Part shown: positions 50,112 through 58,408 of the stretch, piece by piece
How the letters are laid out: the number at the start of each line of letters is the position of its first letter
Position numbering within the stretch: position 1 is the first letter of the stretch
From: CAZPHU01 sp964419255
GTDB taxonomy: Bacteria > Fibrobacterota > Chitinivibrionia > Chitinivibrionales > CAYFVL01
Length of the DNA stretch: 58,938 bases
Direction: 5' to 3'
Assembly: GCA_964419255.1 (NCBI GenBank)
Contig: CAYQOU010000022.1
Span: 1 to 58,938 of the forward strand
Notes under the pieces: generated by a model
The model's database searches: none
Seen by the model: only the letters and a program-made list of their open reading frames with translations
What the model was told of the DNA's origin: nothing
Program-made: the position numbers and the translations under genes

Positions 50112-51830
50112 GTGCATACAAATCAAAAAAGACTCATAATTTATGCGGCTGTATTGGTGTGTGGAACAGCAGCGAAATTCACACTGATAGGTGCACAGAC
50201 GCCGTATGTTAATAACGATTCGCTTAGCTGGGTGCAGACTCGTCAGGCGTTGATGCGGCAGGATAGCGCAGCAGTGTATCCTTACGTGCAGGCGGCTGAT
50301 GAACTTGCGCAGTTGGGGCTATATGACCGGGCTGTTGAGATGATACGGGAAGCGGTATCTGCGCCATCCGATCTTAGCCGCGAAATGATTTCAGATGATT
50401 CCTCTCCCCGAGCATCCCGGAAGCCTGTAGACGTTACATTTAGAGCAGGAGCAGATTATATCGACTATAACGATCCGGAAATTGAGCAACATGACAACGA
50501 ACTGATCGATCCGCATGCACTTGACGATAGAAATTTCTATGGAGCCGTTTCGCTTGGTGCCCGCCCGTCCAGAGGACCGATATCAAAGATTGATTTAGAA
50601 GTAAAAGGCTCCAATCAATATGCGGTGTTGTCGGGGCGTGGAAATGCTCTGTTTCTGGACAGCATGCTTTTTTGCATGGCGCGGCTGGAGGGGAAGAAAA
50701 ATTTTTGGCTTGAGGAGTATGAGAAATTTATTACCCCCCGGGGAGATACGGCACTGCGCGTCGCCGATACGCGGTTTGTTGGTGGTTCCAAAAACCGCTC
50801 CGATAAGATGGTGGGCGAAATTATTCTTGACATAACCAACAGATATGATACACGCTCATCAACCTGGTCTTTGCCTGTTGGAGTTACATTCGAAAAGTAT
50901 CGTGAAAGCCACAGCCCCTATATCTCCGGTATAAATTATCACATTACGCCTCGGTTTGAATGGGCGAGCGATGATTTTTCGAAAACCGTTTCTGCCCAGA
51001 TGGAGCTGGGGTATTGTGATTACGGGGAGATCTTTGTGGACTCGGTGCCCAAAGATACGGCCAGTCGCATGACGATGCGTCCGATGCTTTCTTTTTCCAT
51101 GTGGTCCGATTTTCTATCGACGGAGGTGCGAAGTGCATACGTATACGAACGATATCCTCAGGCCACTATGCCGCAAGACTGGGGTGAGGTGAGTGTTGCC
51201 GCAAAAGCGTCACTGAAAAGATGGAAGGAAATAGAACCGCGAGTCGCCGCAGAATATCGCTATGAGCATCAGGGCAAAAAGCGGCGTTATGTAAAAAAAT
51301 ATATTATTGACATACAAGAGAATGTCAACGAATTTACCGGTCAGATCCGCTACGATACGCTGTGGGAAGAATCATCCCGGTCTCTGCAATATACGCTTGA
51401 CGGTACTATGCTTTTGCTGTCCGGTGGGCTGCTTTATTACCCGACCGAAACGATATCATTTCGAGTGGATGTGGAGTTTGAGGAGTCGTGGTTTCCCCGT
51501 TCCGATAACGAGATAAAAGATTTCGTTGCCGAACCTTTCAGAGCGCTCTGCCCTGAAATCGGGATGAGAATAGAGCGGCCTGGAGGTGAGTTTGGGGTCT
51601 ATGTAGGATACGAGAAGAACAGCTCAAAGATGCCTGATATCAGTGATTATCAGAGGCGGGATGGATTGTTAGTGGGCATTCACACGCATTTACACCCCAA
51701 TCCGGCAATCTCGATATATGGAATTGGTGATTATGGGCTCACCATCTATGACAAACGAGGAAAACCCGAATCAAATCTGTCTCTGTCCGCGGGGATATCA
51801 TCTTCGATTCAATTTGGAAACAGACGGTGA
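50112..51830 (+). CDS. Probable outer-membrane beta-barrel protein
   Basis: The 572-residue protein starts with GTG at 50112 after AAGG and has a signal peptide (HTNQKRLIIYAAVLVCGTAA). A short helical region (~40-110, ADELAQLGLYDRAVEMIREA) is repeat-like, as in TPR segments. The rest is rich in alternating beta strands with aromatic ends (YDTRSSTWSLPVGVTFEKYR; FRVDVEFEESWF; GEFGVYVGYEKNSSKMPD) and ends in FGNRR, suggesting a barrel with a non-canonical C-terminus. No family is recognised. It shares an operon with the FISUMP and coiled-coil proteins and may be part of a surface-assembly or adhesion complex. Confidence 0.65.
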   Translation: MHTNQKRLIIYAAVLVCGTAAKFTLIGAQTPYVNNDSLSWVQTRQALMRQDSAAVYPYVQAADELAQLGLYDRAVEMIREAVSAPSDLSREMISDDSSPRASRKPVDVTFRAGADYIDYNDPEIEQHDNELIDPHALDDRNFYGAVSLGARPSRGPISKIDLEVKGSNQYAVLSGRGNALFLDSMLFCMARLEGKKNFWLEEYEKFITPRGDTALRVADTRFVGGSKNRSDKMVGEIILDITNRYDTRSSTWSLPVGVTFEKYRESHSPYISGINYHITPRFEWASDDFSKTVSAQMELGYCDYGEIFVDSVPKDTASRMTMRPMLSFSMWSDFLSTEVRSAYVYERYPQATMPQDWGEVSVAAKASLKRWKEIEPRVAAEYRYEHQGKKRRYVKKYIIDIQENVNEFTGQIRYDTLWEESSRSLQYTLDGTMLLLSGGLLYYPTETISFRVDVEFEESWFPRSDNEIKDFVAEPFRALCPEIGMRIERPGGEFGVYVGYEKNSSKMPDISDYQRRDGLLVGIHTHLHPNPAISIYGIGDYGLTIYDKRGKPESNLSLSAGISSSIQFGNRR

Positions 51831-51997
51831 ATTTGCCGGTGAGAGACTGGTAAGTTATGGCTATGGCAGGAAAAAGCCGGACTTCATTGATGGTGATTGA
51901 TACCCCCGCGGTCATGTGGTCACGGGCCTCTGTGGCCTTGTTATGTTTTACGGCTGTTCTTAGATGAATTTAAAAATGTTCGGGCCTGAGGTTTTAC

Positions 51998-52216
51998 TCA
52001 GAAATCAGTAGGTTGGGAAAATATCGTTAATGAACCCTCTGAAAACCAGACACCTTTCATTAAAACGTACATCACTACCGCTGTGGCCCGACGGACCCAG
52101 ATCTCGATAGAAGTCAGTGCGTTAAACACCGAGCCGATCATCTGAGCGGCAAAGGCCAGTATGACGGCGAAAACAACAACCGGTATCACGCTTCCGATGC
52201 CGTAAAGAAGAGACAT
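51998..52216 (-). pseudogene. C-terminal remnant of a CcdA-like cytochrome c biogenesis/DsbD-type protein
   Basis: The frame encodes LLYGIGSVIPVVVFAVILAF and NALTSIEIWVRRATAVVMYV, matching the last membrane segments and the linker of CcdA-like thiol-redox transporters. The N-terminal ~150 residues of the family are absent, and the C-terminus drifts into unrelated residues (SEGSLTIFSQPTDF). It has an ATG but no ribosome-binding site, and only 57 bases separate it from the CopB gene. CcdA-like genes are often neighbours of copper ATPases, so a deletion is likely. Confidence 0.6.
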
Positions 52217-52273
52217 TAAAAATCACCCGGACACAAGCAGCCATAAAACGCCCGGCTTATCAGGCTCCGCCTT

Positions 52274-54328
52274 CTACCCAAACCGCAGCAGTCGTGCATT
52301 GATCGCCACGATCACCGTGCTCAGTGACATTAGTGCCGCACCCAGCGCGGGGCTGAGTACGATTCCCCAGGGAAACAACACTCCCGCGGCAAGAGGTATG
52401 GCGATTGCATTATAGCCGGTTGCCCACCAGAGGTTCTGTTTCATTTTACTATACGTTGCTTTGGCCAGGCCGATAATCGCCACCACATCCTCGGGATTGT
52501 TTTTCACCAGAATGATATCGGCGGTCTCGGCGGCGACATCCGTTCCCGCCCCGATCGCGATACCCACATCCGCCTGAGCCAGCGCGGGAGCGTCGTTGAT
52601 ACCGTCCCCGGTCATCGCGGTAACAAGCTTTCTGGATTGTACCTCCTTGACCTTGCGCACCTTTTCCTGGGGGAGAACCTCGGCGAAAAATTCATCCAGC
52701 TCAAGCTCCTTTGCCACCCATTCGGCAACCTTGCGATTATCACCGGTGATCATCATAGTACGTATCCCCATGTCCTTGAGCTTTTTTACCGCACCCTTGG
52801 ATTCGGGTCTGATAATATCGGATAGCGCCACCGCGCCTTCCACCTTATTGTCAATCATCACAAACACCACCGTTTTGCCGCTCTCACGCAACGGATCGAT
52901 ATCCTTCGTATCTACTTCTATGTTGTTTTCGCGAAGATAGCCGGGGCTGACCACCTTTACTTCATGCTTATCCACGATACCCTGAGCGCCTTTTCCGGTG
53001 ATTGATGAAAATTCGCTGACAGACATGGTTTTGTCGGTGGACTGAACGATCCCCTTTGCAATGGGGTGCTCTGAATGGGCCTCAACCGACGCGGCAAATC
53101 GAAGTATTGTGTCCTTATCATAGCTGCTGCTGAATGCCACGACATCGCTGACCCCGAATTTACCGAGTGTGAGTGTCCCAGTCTTATCGAAGAGAATCGC
53201 CTGAAGGTTACGCGCCTTCTCAAAAGATGATCGTTTCTTGATAAGCAAACCGTGTGAGGCCGACAGCGCCGTCGACATGGCGACAACCAGCGGAATCGCA
53301 AGCCCCAGCGCATGTGGGCAGGCGATGACCATAACGGTAACCGTTCTTTCGAGCGCAAATTCAAACCGTGTGTTCAGAACAAACAGCCATACGATTATAG
53401 TGATTAACCCACTGCCCAGGGCGATGCCGGTGAGCCACACGGCCGCCCGGTCGGCAAAATCCTGTGTGCGGGAGCGAGCCTGCTGAGAATCACGCACAAG
53501 GTTTATCACCTGTGACAAAAAAGAGTCGGCACCCGTTTTTTCCACCGATACCGTTATCGAGCCCTCGCCATTGACGGAGCCGCCGATTACTTTTTCGTTT
53601 TTTTTCTTATGGACGGGAAGCGATTCGCCCGTCACCATAGATTCGTTGACCGAAGATTCTCCATCGGTGATGGTACCGTCCACGGGGATTTTCTCACCCG
53701 GTTTAACCAAAACGCTGTCTCCCGATTTTATCTCCTGAAGCGGCACGTCTTGCGTTTTATTGTCCGTGATCCGGTGGGCCTCGGAGGGCAGGAGCTTGAC
53801 AAGCGACTCCACCGCCTGAGATGCGCCCGAGACGGTTTTCATCTCGATCCAGTGTCCCAAAAGCATCACATCGATCAGGGTTGCCAGCTCCCAGAAAAAA
53901 ACCTCGCCATCGATTCCGAAAACCACGGCACTGCTGTAAAAGTATGCCACCGAGATCGCCAGCCCGATCAGTGTCATCATGCCCGGCTGGCGATTTTTCA
54001 GCTCGTTGACCACCCCCCGAAGGAAAGGCCATCCACCATAAAAGTAGACAAACGTTGACAGTGCCCAGAGCAGGTAGCTGTCACCGGTGAAATGCAGCGT
54101 GTCTCGCAGTCCGAGTACGCCTTGAATCAGGGGGGAAAGCAGTAGAATGGGTACGGTGACAACCAGCGATACCCAGAAACGTTGCCTGAACATGGCGATA
54201 TGATGCCCGTGGTGTTTGCCTTTATGCTGTTTGCCGGTTTCATGCTGCTTGTGGCTGGTGGTATGATCCGAGCTCTCCGATGGAAAAGCCTGCTGCTTTG
54301 CATGGTGATTATCGCCGCTGTGGTTCAT
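52274..54328 (-). CDS. copB: CopB-type heavy-metal P1B ATPase
   Basis: The 684-residue protein is a heavy-metal P-type ATPase. A His-rich N-terminus (HHAKQQ, HKQHETGKQHKGKHHGHH) replaces the usual CxxC domain. CPH at 337-339 (VIACPHALGLAIPL) is the P1B-3 (CopB) signature; the phosphorylated Asp391 lies in FDKTGTLTLG, with TGES and GDGINDAPALAQAD present. CopB enzymes export copper(II) or silver, though copper(I) is possible. AAGGAGATCT precedes the ATG at 54328, which is preferred over a frame 18 codons longer. A CcdA remnant lies directly downstream. Confidence 0.93.
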   Translation of the reverse strand: MNHSGDNHHAKQQAFPSESSDHTTSHKQHETGKQHKGKHHGHHIAMFRQRFWVSLVVTVPILLLSPLIQGVLGLRDTLHFTGDSYLLWALSTFVYFYGGWPFLRGVVNELKNRQPGMMTLIGLAISVAYFYSSAVVFGIDGEVFFWELATLIDVMLLGHWIEMKTVSGASQAVESLVKLLPSEAHRITDNKTQDVPLQEIKSGDSVLVKPGEKIPVDGTITDGESSVNESMVTGESLPVHKKKNEKVIGGSVNGEGSITVSVEKTGADSFLSQVINLVRDSQQARSRTQDFADRAAVWLTGIALGSGLITIIVWLFVLNTRFEFALERTVTVMVIACPHALGLAIPLVVAMSTALSASHGLLIKKRSSFEKARNLQAILFDKTGTLTLGKFGVSDVVAFSSSYDKDTILRFAASVEAHSEHPIAKGIVQSTDKTMSVSEFSSITGKGAQGIVDKHEVKVVSPGYLRENNIEVDTKDIDPLRESGKTVVFVMIDNKVEGAVALSDIIRPESKGAVKKLKDMGIRTMMITGDNRKVAEWVAKELELDEFFAEVLPQEKVRKVKEVQSRKLVTAMTGDGINDAPALAQADVGIAIGAGTDVAAETADIILVKNNPEDVVAIIGLAKATYSKMKQNLWWATGYNAIAIPLAAGVLFPWGIVLSPALGAALMSLSTVIVAINARLLRFG

Positions 54329-54377
54329 AGATCTCCTTTCACTCAAACCGGGTAGCACATGCAAGGATGCAGAAACG

Positions 54378-54393
54378 AGCAAAGTACATACCA
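54378..54393 (-). promoter_or_regulatory. Sigma-54-like promoter before copB (TGGTAT-GTACT-TTGCT)
   Basis: The minus strand reads TGGTATGTACTTTGCT. It has two differences from the -24 consensus, while GG, GC and the whole TTGCT are intact. It lies 50 bases before the copB ATG. Confidence 0.5.
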
Positions 54394-54956
54394 GCCAGCA
54401 CTTTTGTGTTTCCTTTCTTGTCTTTGCAGAGTAGGAATCGGTGAAACCAAACCTGCAGCTCTAAAGTAGTTCGTCGTCATATATATTTCTTCTTGTGTTG
54501 ATAAGTGATCCTCAATTGTGTCAAATTTTATATTGATTTTAATTATCATTAATTTAACCAGAATAGGGTACGGGAATCGTAGTGATTACAGATAAAACTT
54601 GAAAATCTCGCGGCTACGATATCCGCATACACTCTTTTTCAATGCCTGTATTCTACTATTTATCCCCCCGTTCATACAATTTTGTGTCTTTCATGTGAAT
54701 GATCTATATTTTGGCCACACGATATCCAGTAGCGCCCAGAATGCTAACCGGCGCGTCGTCTCCCCTTCGTGCAACACTCTTCCTGGGCTAAAAATTTTCA
54801 GATATGGAATGTGCCTTAAGACTCTTAGTCTGAAACCGACCCCGTCCGGCAGGCATACGGGACGGGAGGAGGGCAAACAGCACGTTTATTGTGTATATTA
54901 AACTCCAGGCTCGACAGCCGCAACACTCCACACCCACGGGAGAATACGGTAAGAAT
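54394..54956. other. AT-rich divergent intergenic region
   Basis: The region between copB (minus) and a methyltransferase gene (plus) holds several short frames without ribosome sites; I call none. It is AT-rich near 54520-54560. No clear regulatory palindrome was found. Confidence 0.4.
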
Positions 54957-55607
54957 ATGGATACCCGAAAAAAGAAAGATTTCGATGCACTCGCCGCACA
55001 CTGGGATGATGATCCGATACGGGTTAAGCTGGCACACAGCATAGCCGGAGCTATCCGCGATGAAGTAGCCCTGAAAAGAGATATGAAGGTACTTGATTTC
55101 GGATGTGGGACAGGCCTGCTGACAGCGGCTTTAAGCCCCTATGTGGGATCGATCACCGGCCTGGACAGCTCAAGGGGAATGATCGAGCGGCTCAGCCATA
55201 AAATCGCCGATGCCGGGCTGACCAATATAGAACCAGTCTGCGCAGATCTCGAACAGGGGGATCGAATTCCGGGACCATACGACCTGATTGTCAGCAGCAT
55301 GGTCTTTCACCACATCCGTGACATTCAGGCGCTGCTCACCACAATCTATGACTTACTCAATACTCCCGGTACTTTAGCAGTAGCCGATCTGGATGAGGAA
55401 GGGGGGAGATTCCACGCAGACGCCACAGGCGTCTTTCACCCGGGTTTTGAGCGAAACCATCTGCGGGATATTTTTTCCCGTGCGGGATTTGGCCAGATAG
55501 AGATAACCACGGCCACCAAAATCGATAAACCGTCGGCGGATGGCAGATCAACTAGTCGGTTTACCGTTTTCTTGCTGACAGCCCATAGGGTCACGGGACG
55601 CAAATAA
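54957..55607 (+). CDS. Class I SAM-dependent methyltransferase
   Basis: The 216-residue protein has motif I VLDFGCGTGLLTAALSPYVG, the acidic post-I residue in ITGLDSSRGMIE, motif II-like YDLIVSSMVFHHIRD and motif III LNTPGTLAVADLDEEG. The layout is that of UbiE/Methyltransf_11-type enzymes; the substrate is unknown. The HHI sequence and small size resemble methyltransferases that act on small molecules. The start at 54957 (MDTRKKKDFD) has only a distant GGGAG upstream. It is a single gene, followed by a sigma-54-like promoter for the histidine kinase. Confidence 0.88.
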   Translation: MDTRKKKDFDALAAHWDDDPIRVKLAHSIAGAIRDEVALKRDMKVLDFGCGTGLLTAALSPYVGSITGLDSSRGMIERLSHKIADAGLTNIEPVCADLEQGDRIPGPYDLIVSSMVFHHIRDIQALLTTIYDLLNTPGTLAVADLDEEGGRFHADATGVFHPGFERNHLRDIFSRAGFGQIEITTATKIDKPSADGRSTSRFTVFLLTAHRVTGRK

Positions 55608-55636
55608 CTCAATTTGTTGGTGCTGGCCGGGTGGAA

Positions 55637-55652
55637 AGGCACGTGTATTGCC
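55637..55652 (+). promoter_or_regulatory. Sigma-54-like promoter before the histidine kinase (AGGCAC-GTGTA-TTGCC)
   Basis: GGCAC, the following G and TTGC match the extended consensus; only the first base and the last differ. The kinase ATG is at 55806, about 140 bases from the predicted start. Confidence 0.55.
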
Positions 55653-55805
55653 GTATTTTGTGCCCATGAACTTTGTACCCTGATCGATTAATCGTTGATC
55701 CCTGATTCACAGGGGTTGCGCAATCAGCATCACTGTGAATAGATAGAAGAATTGTATTCGATGCTCGACAAAAGCACGCTTTTTTGTCATAAAGAGGAAT
55801 TTTCG

Positions 55806-58394
55806 ATGAGTATTGTCACCGAAGAAGCACGTCAGTATGCCCAAAACATAATCGATACAGTCCGGGAGGCGCTGATTGTATTGGATGAGGACCTTCGGGT
55901 GGTATCGGCCGGATGCTCCTTCTACCGTCAGTTTCAGCTGAGACCGGATCAGACCGAAGGGCGTCTTATCTACGAGCTTGGTAGCGGCCAATGGGATATC
56001 CCCGATCTGCGGCGACTGCTTGAAACCGTTGTTGCGGAGCAGACTACCGTGGAGGATTTCGAGGTGCGACATCATTTCGAGACGATCGGCGAAAAAATCA
56101 TGACTCTTAACGCCCGGCGCGTTGTGCGGGAGGGGGAAAAGCCGGCTCTGATCCTTTTGGCGATCGAAGATGTCACCGAGGCAAGAAGATCAGAGGAAAA
56201 ATTTCGGCGCGCCCAAAAGACTCTCCAGGATACCATCGACAGCATCACCGATGGATTTCTGCTTCTGGATAAAGAATGGCATATCGAGGAATTCAGTACA
56301 ACCGGAGCCAAGATTCTGGGCATGAAGCGGCAGGAGCTTGTCGGCAATAATATCTGGGAGGTATTTCCCTACGCCCGAAACACAAAGTTTTATGCACAGT
56401 ATCGCAGGGCGGTGGAGATGAAAGAGGCGCAGCACTTTGAAGAGTTTTATCCCGAGCCGCTTAACAGGTGGCTTGAGGTCCACTGCTATCCCCGGGAGGA
56501 GGGCCTGACCGTATTTTTCAGAGATGTGACTGAGAGTAAAAAATCCGAAGAGCAGCTCTACCGAGCCTATGAGCTTATTCGCAGCGTCACCCAGGGCACC
56601 CAGGATATGATCGCGGCCCAGGATCTTGACTTCCGTTATATCTACTTCAACGAGGCCTACTCCCGCGAGTTTAAGAAACTGTGGAAACAGGATATAACAG
56701 TTGGAACCAACATGATTGATGCGATGGCGCCATGGCCGAAGGAACAACGCCGTGCACGTGAGTTTTGGGAGCGGGCTATGAGTGGCGAATCATTCAAAAT
56801 CACGGCGGGTTTTGGTCCAAAAGAAGAGGAAAGACAGTACTATGACCTGAGTTATAATCCGCTTCGGGACGAGCAGGGGCGAGTGGTTGGGGCGGCGCAT
56901 TTTCTGCGAAATGTGACAGAAGAGGTGCGAACCAAACAGGCGCTGCGGGAGAGTGAAGAGAAGTTCCGGGTCATCTTCGAGCAGGCGGCCATAGGTATCG
57001 GCCGGGTAGGTTTTCATGATGCGAAATGGATAGACGTCAACACCGCTTTCTGCGACATGCTGGGCTATAAAGCCGAGGAATTGAAGGCCACCCCCTGGCC
57101 CCAGATTACCCATCCCGATGATATCGATATCGATCTGATACCATTCAAAAAGATGGCGGCAGGGGAGTTGGACAGCTATTCGGTGGAGAAGCGGTTCATT
57201 CACCGGAAGGGGCATCCCTTCTGGGCACGGCTGACACTCTCGCTGGTGCGTGATGAGAAGGGGCGCCCCGCCTATGAGATCGCTATCATAGAAGATATTA
57301 ACGAGCGAAAGGATGCGGAGCTGGCTCTGGAAAAAAGCGAGGAGCGACTTCAGAGGGCGCTTGGCATAGAGAGTGTCGGAGTGCTTTTCTTTGATATGGA
57401 GAGCGTCTTTACCGGTGCAAATGATGCGTTTCTTAGGATGATCGGCTACGATCGAAGGGCGCTGGAGCGTGGGGAGCTGCGCTCGGATCGGGTAACGCTG
57501 CCGGAGTGGATGCCTCGGACTTGGCAGGCGTTTGAGGAGTTGCAGGCCACGGGACGATTCCGCCCGTACGAAAAGCAACTGGTCCGCCCGGATGGGTCCC
57601 GCTGGTGGGGGCTTTTTGCCGGAGCGCGGCTTGGTGAAAACGAGGCCGTGGAATTTGTGATCGACATTACGGAGAGCAAACAAGCCGAGCAGTCCCTTCA
57701 GTACCGTACCGACGAGCTTGCCGCCGCAAATGCGGATCTGGAATCTTTTACCTTCTCCGTTTCCCACGACCTGCGCAATCCGCTGCAGACCATCGGAAGC
57801 TTTACCGCGATTCTCATGGAAGAGTATATGGACCGGCTCGATAAGGAGGGGCAGGACTTTCTGCGACGAATCGATGAGGGAGTCAAGAAAATGAAGGGGC
57901 TCATCGAGGATCTGCTCAGCCTTTCTCGTATCAGTAAATTCCAGATGAAACGTCAGGATGTCAACCTCAGTAAGGAGGTCCGTGGCTATCTTGAGGAGCT
58001 TAAATGTCAGGATCCCCGGCGCCGCATAGACTGTGTCGTCCAAGACAATGTGCATGCCGATGCCGATCCCAGTCTGATACATCTGGCATTGGAGAATTTA
58101 TTGCGCAACGCCTGGAAATTTACATCCCGTAAAGATATCGGGCGCATCGAATTTGGCTCCTTGGATAAAGACGGACGCACCGTATATTTCATTCGCGACA
58201 ATGGTGCGGGGTTTGACATGCAGATTGCGCAAAAGATCTTCGAGCCGTTTAAGCGGGGGCACGCCGAGCAGGAGTTCGGAGGAACCGGTGTGGGGCTGTC
58301 CATAGTGCAGCGGGTCATAAGTCGTCACGGCGGGATCGTGTGGGCGGAGGGAGATGTCGGCAGGGGAGCGGCGTTTTACTTCACTCTGGGGTAG
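55806..58394 (+). CDS. Multi-PAS sensor histidine kinase
   Basis: The 862-residue protein has about five PAS-type domains in a row (roughly residues 10-120, 130-250, 255-380, 385-505, 515-630) with PAC-like ends (VIFRDVTESKKSE-like, FVIDITESKQAE). A HisKA domain carries the phospho-acceptor His654 in FSVSHDLRNPLQTIGSF, and a HATPase domain has LENLLRNAWKF (N box), FIRDNGAGFDM (G1) and GGTGVGLSIVQRVISRHGG (G2). No membrane segment is evident, so it probably senses cytoplasmic cues. AAAGAGGAATT precedes the ATG at 55806, within a longer frame from 55752. No partner regulator gene is adjacent; the single-domain regulator at 30370 is one candidate. Confidence 0.92.
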   Translation: MSIVTEEARQYAQNIIDTVREALIVLDEDLRVVSAGCSFYRQFQLRPDQTEGRLIYELGSGQWDIPDLRRLLETVVAEQTTVEDFEVRHHFETIGEKIMTLNARRVVREGEKPALILLAIEDVTEARRSEEKFRRAQKTLQDTIDSITDGFLLLDKEWHIEEFSTTGAKILGMKRQELVGNNIWEVFPYARNTKFYAQYRRAVEMKEAQHFEEFYPEPLNRWLEVHCYPREEGLTVFFRDVTESKKSEEQLYRAYELIRSVTQGTQDMIAAQDLDFRYIYFNEAYSREFKKLWKQDITVGTNMIDAMAPWPKEQRRAREFWERAMSGESFKITAGFGPKEEERQYYDLSYNPLRDEQGRVVGAAHFLRNVTEEVRTKQALRESEEKFRVIFEQAAIGIGRVGFHDAKWIDVNTAFCDMLGYKAEELKATPWPQITHPDDIDIDLIPFKKMAAGELDSYSVEKRFIHRKGHPFWARLTLSLVRDEKGRPAYEIAIIEDINERKDAELALEKSEERLQRALGIESVGVLFFDMESVFTGANDAFLRMIGYDRRALERGELRSDRVTLPEWMPRTWQAFEELQATGRFRPYEKQLVRPDGSRWWGLFAGARLGENEAVEFVIDITESKQAEQSLQYRTDELAAANADLESFTFSVSHDLRNPLQTIGSFTAILMEEYMDRLDKEGQDFLRRIDEGVKKMKGLIEDLLSLSRISKFQMKRQDVNLSKEVRGYLEELKCQDPRRRIDCVVQDNVHADADPSLIHLALENLLRNAWKFTSRKDIGRIEFGSLDKDGRTVYFIRDNGAGFDMQIAQKIFEPFKRGHAEQEFGGTGVGLSIVQRVISRHGGIVWAEGDVGRGAAFYFTLG

Positions 58395-58408
58395 CCCCTG
58401 TGGGGCTA
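58392..58408 (+). terminator. Hairpin overlapping the kinase stop codon
   Basis: TAGCCCC pairs perfectly with GGGGCTA around a TGT loop. The left arm begins with the stop codon of the histidine kinase gene. A T-poor tail makes it an uncertain terminator. Confidence 0.5.
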
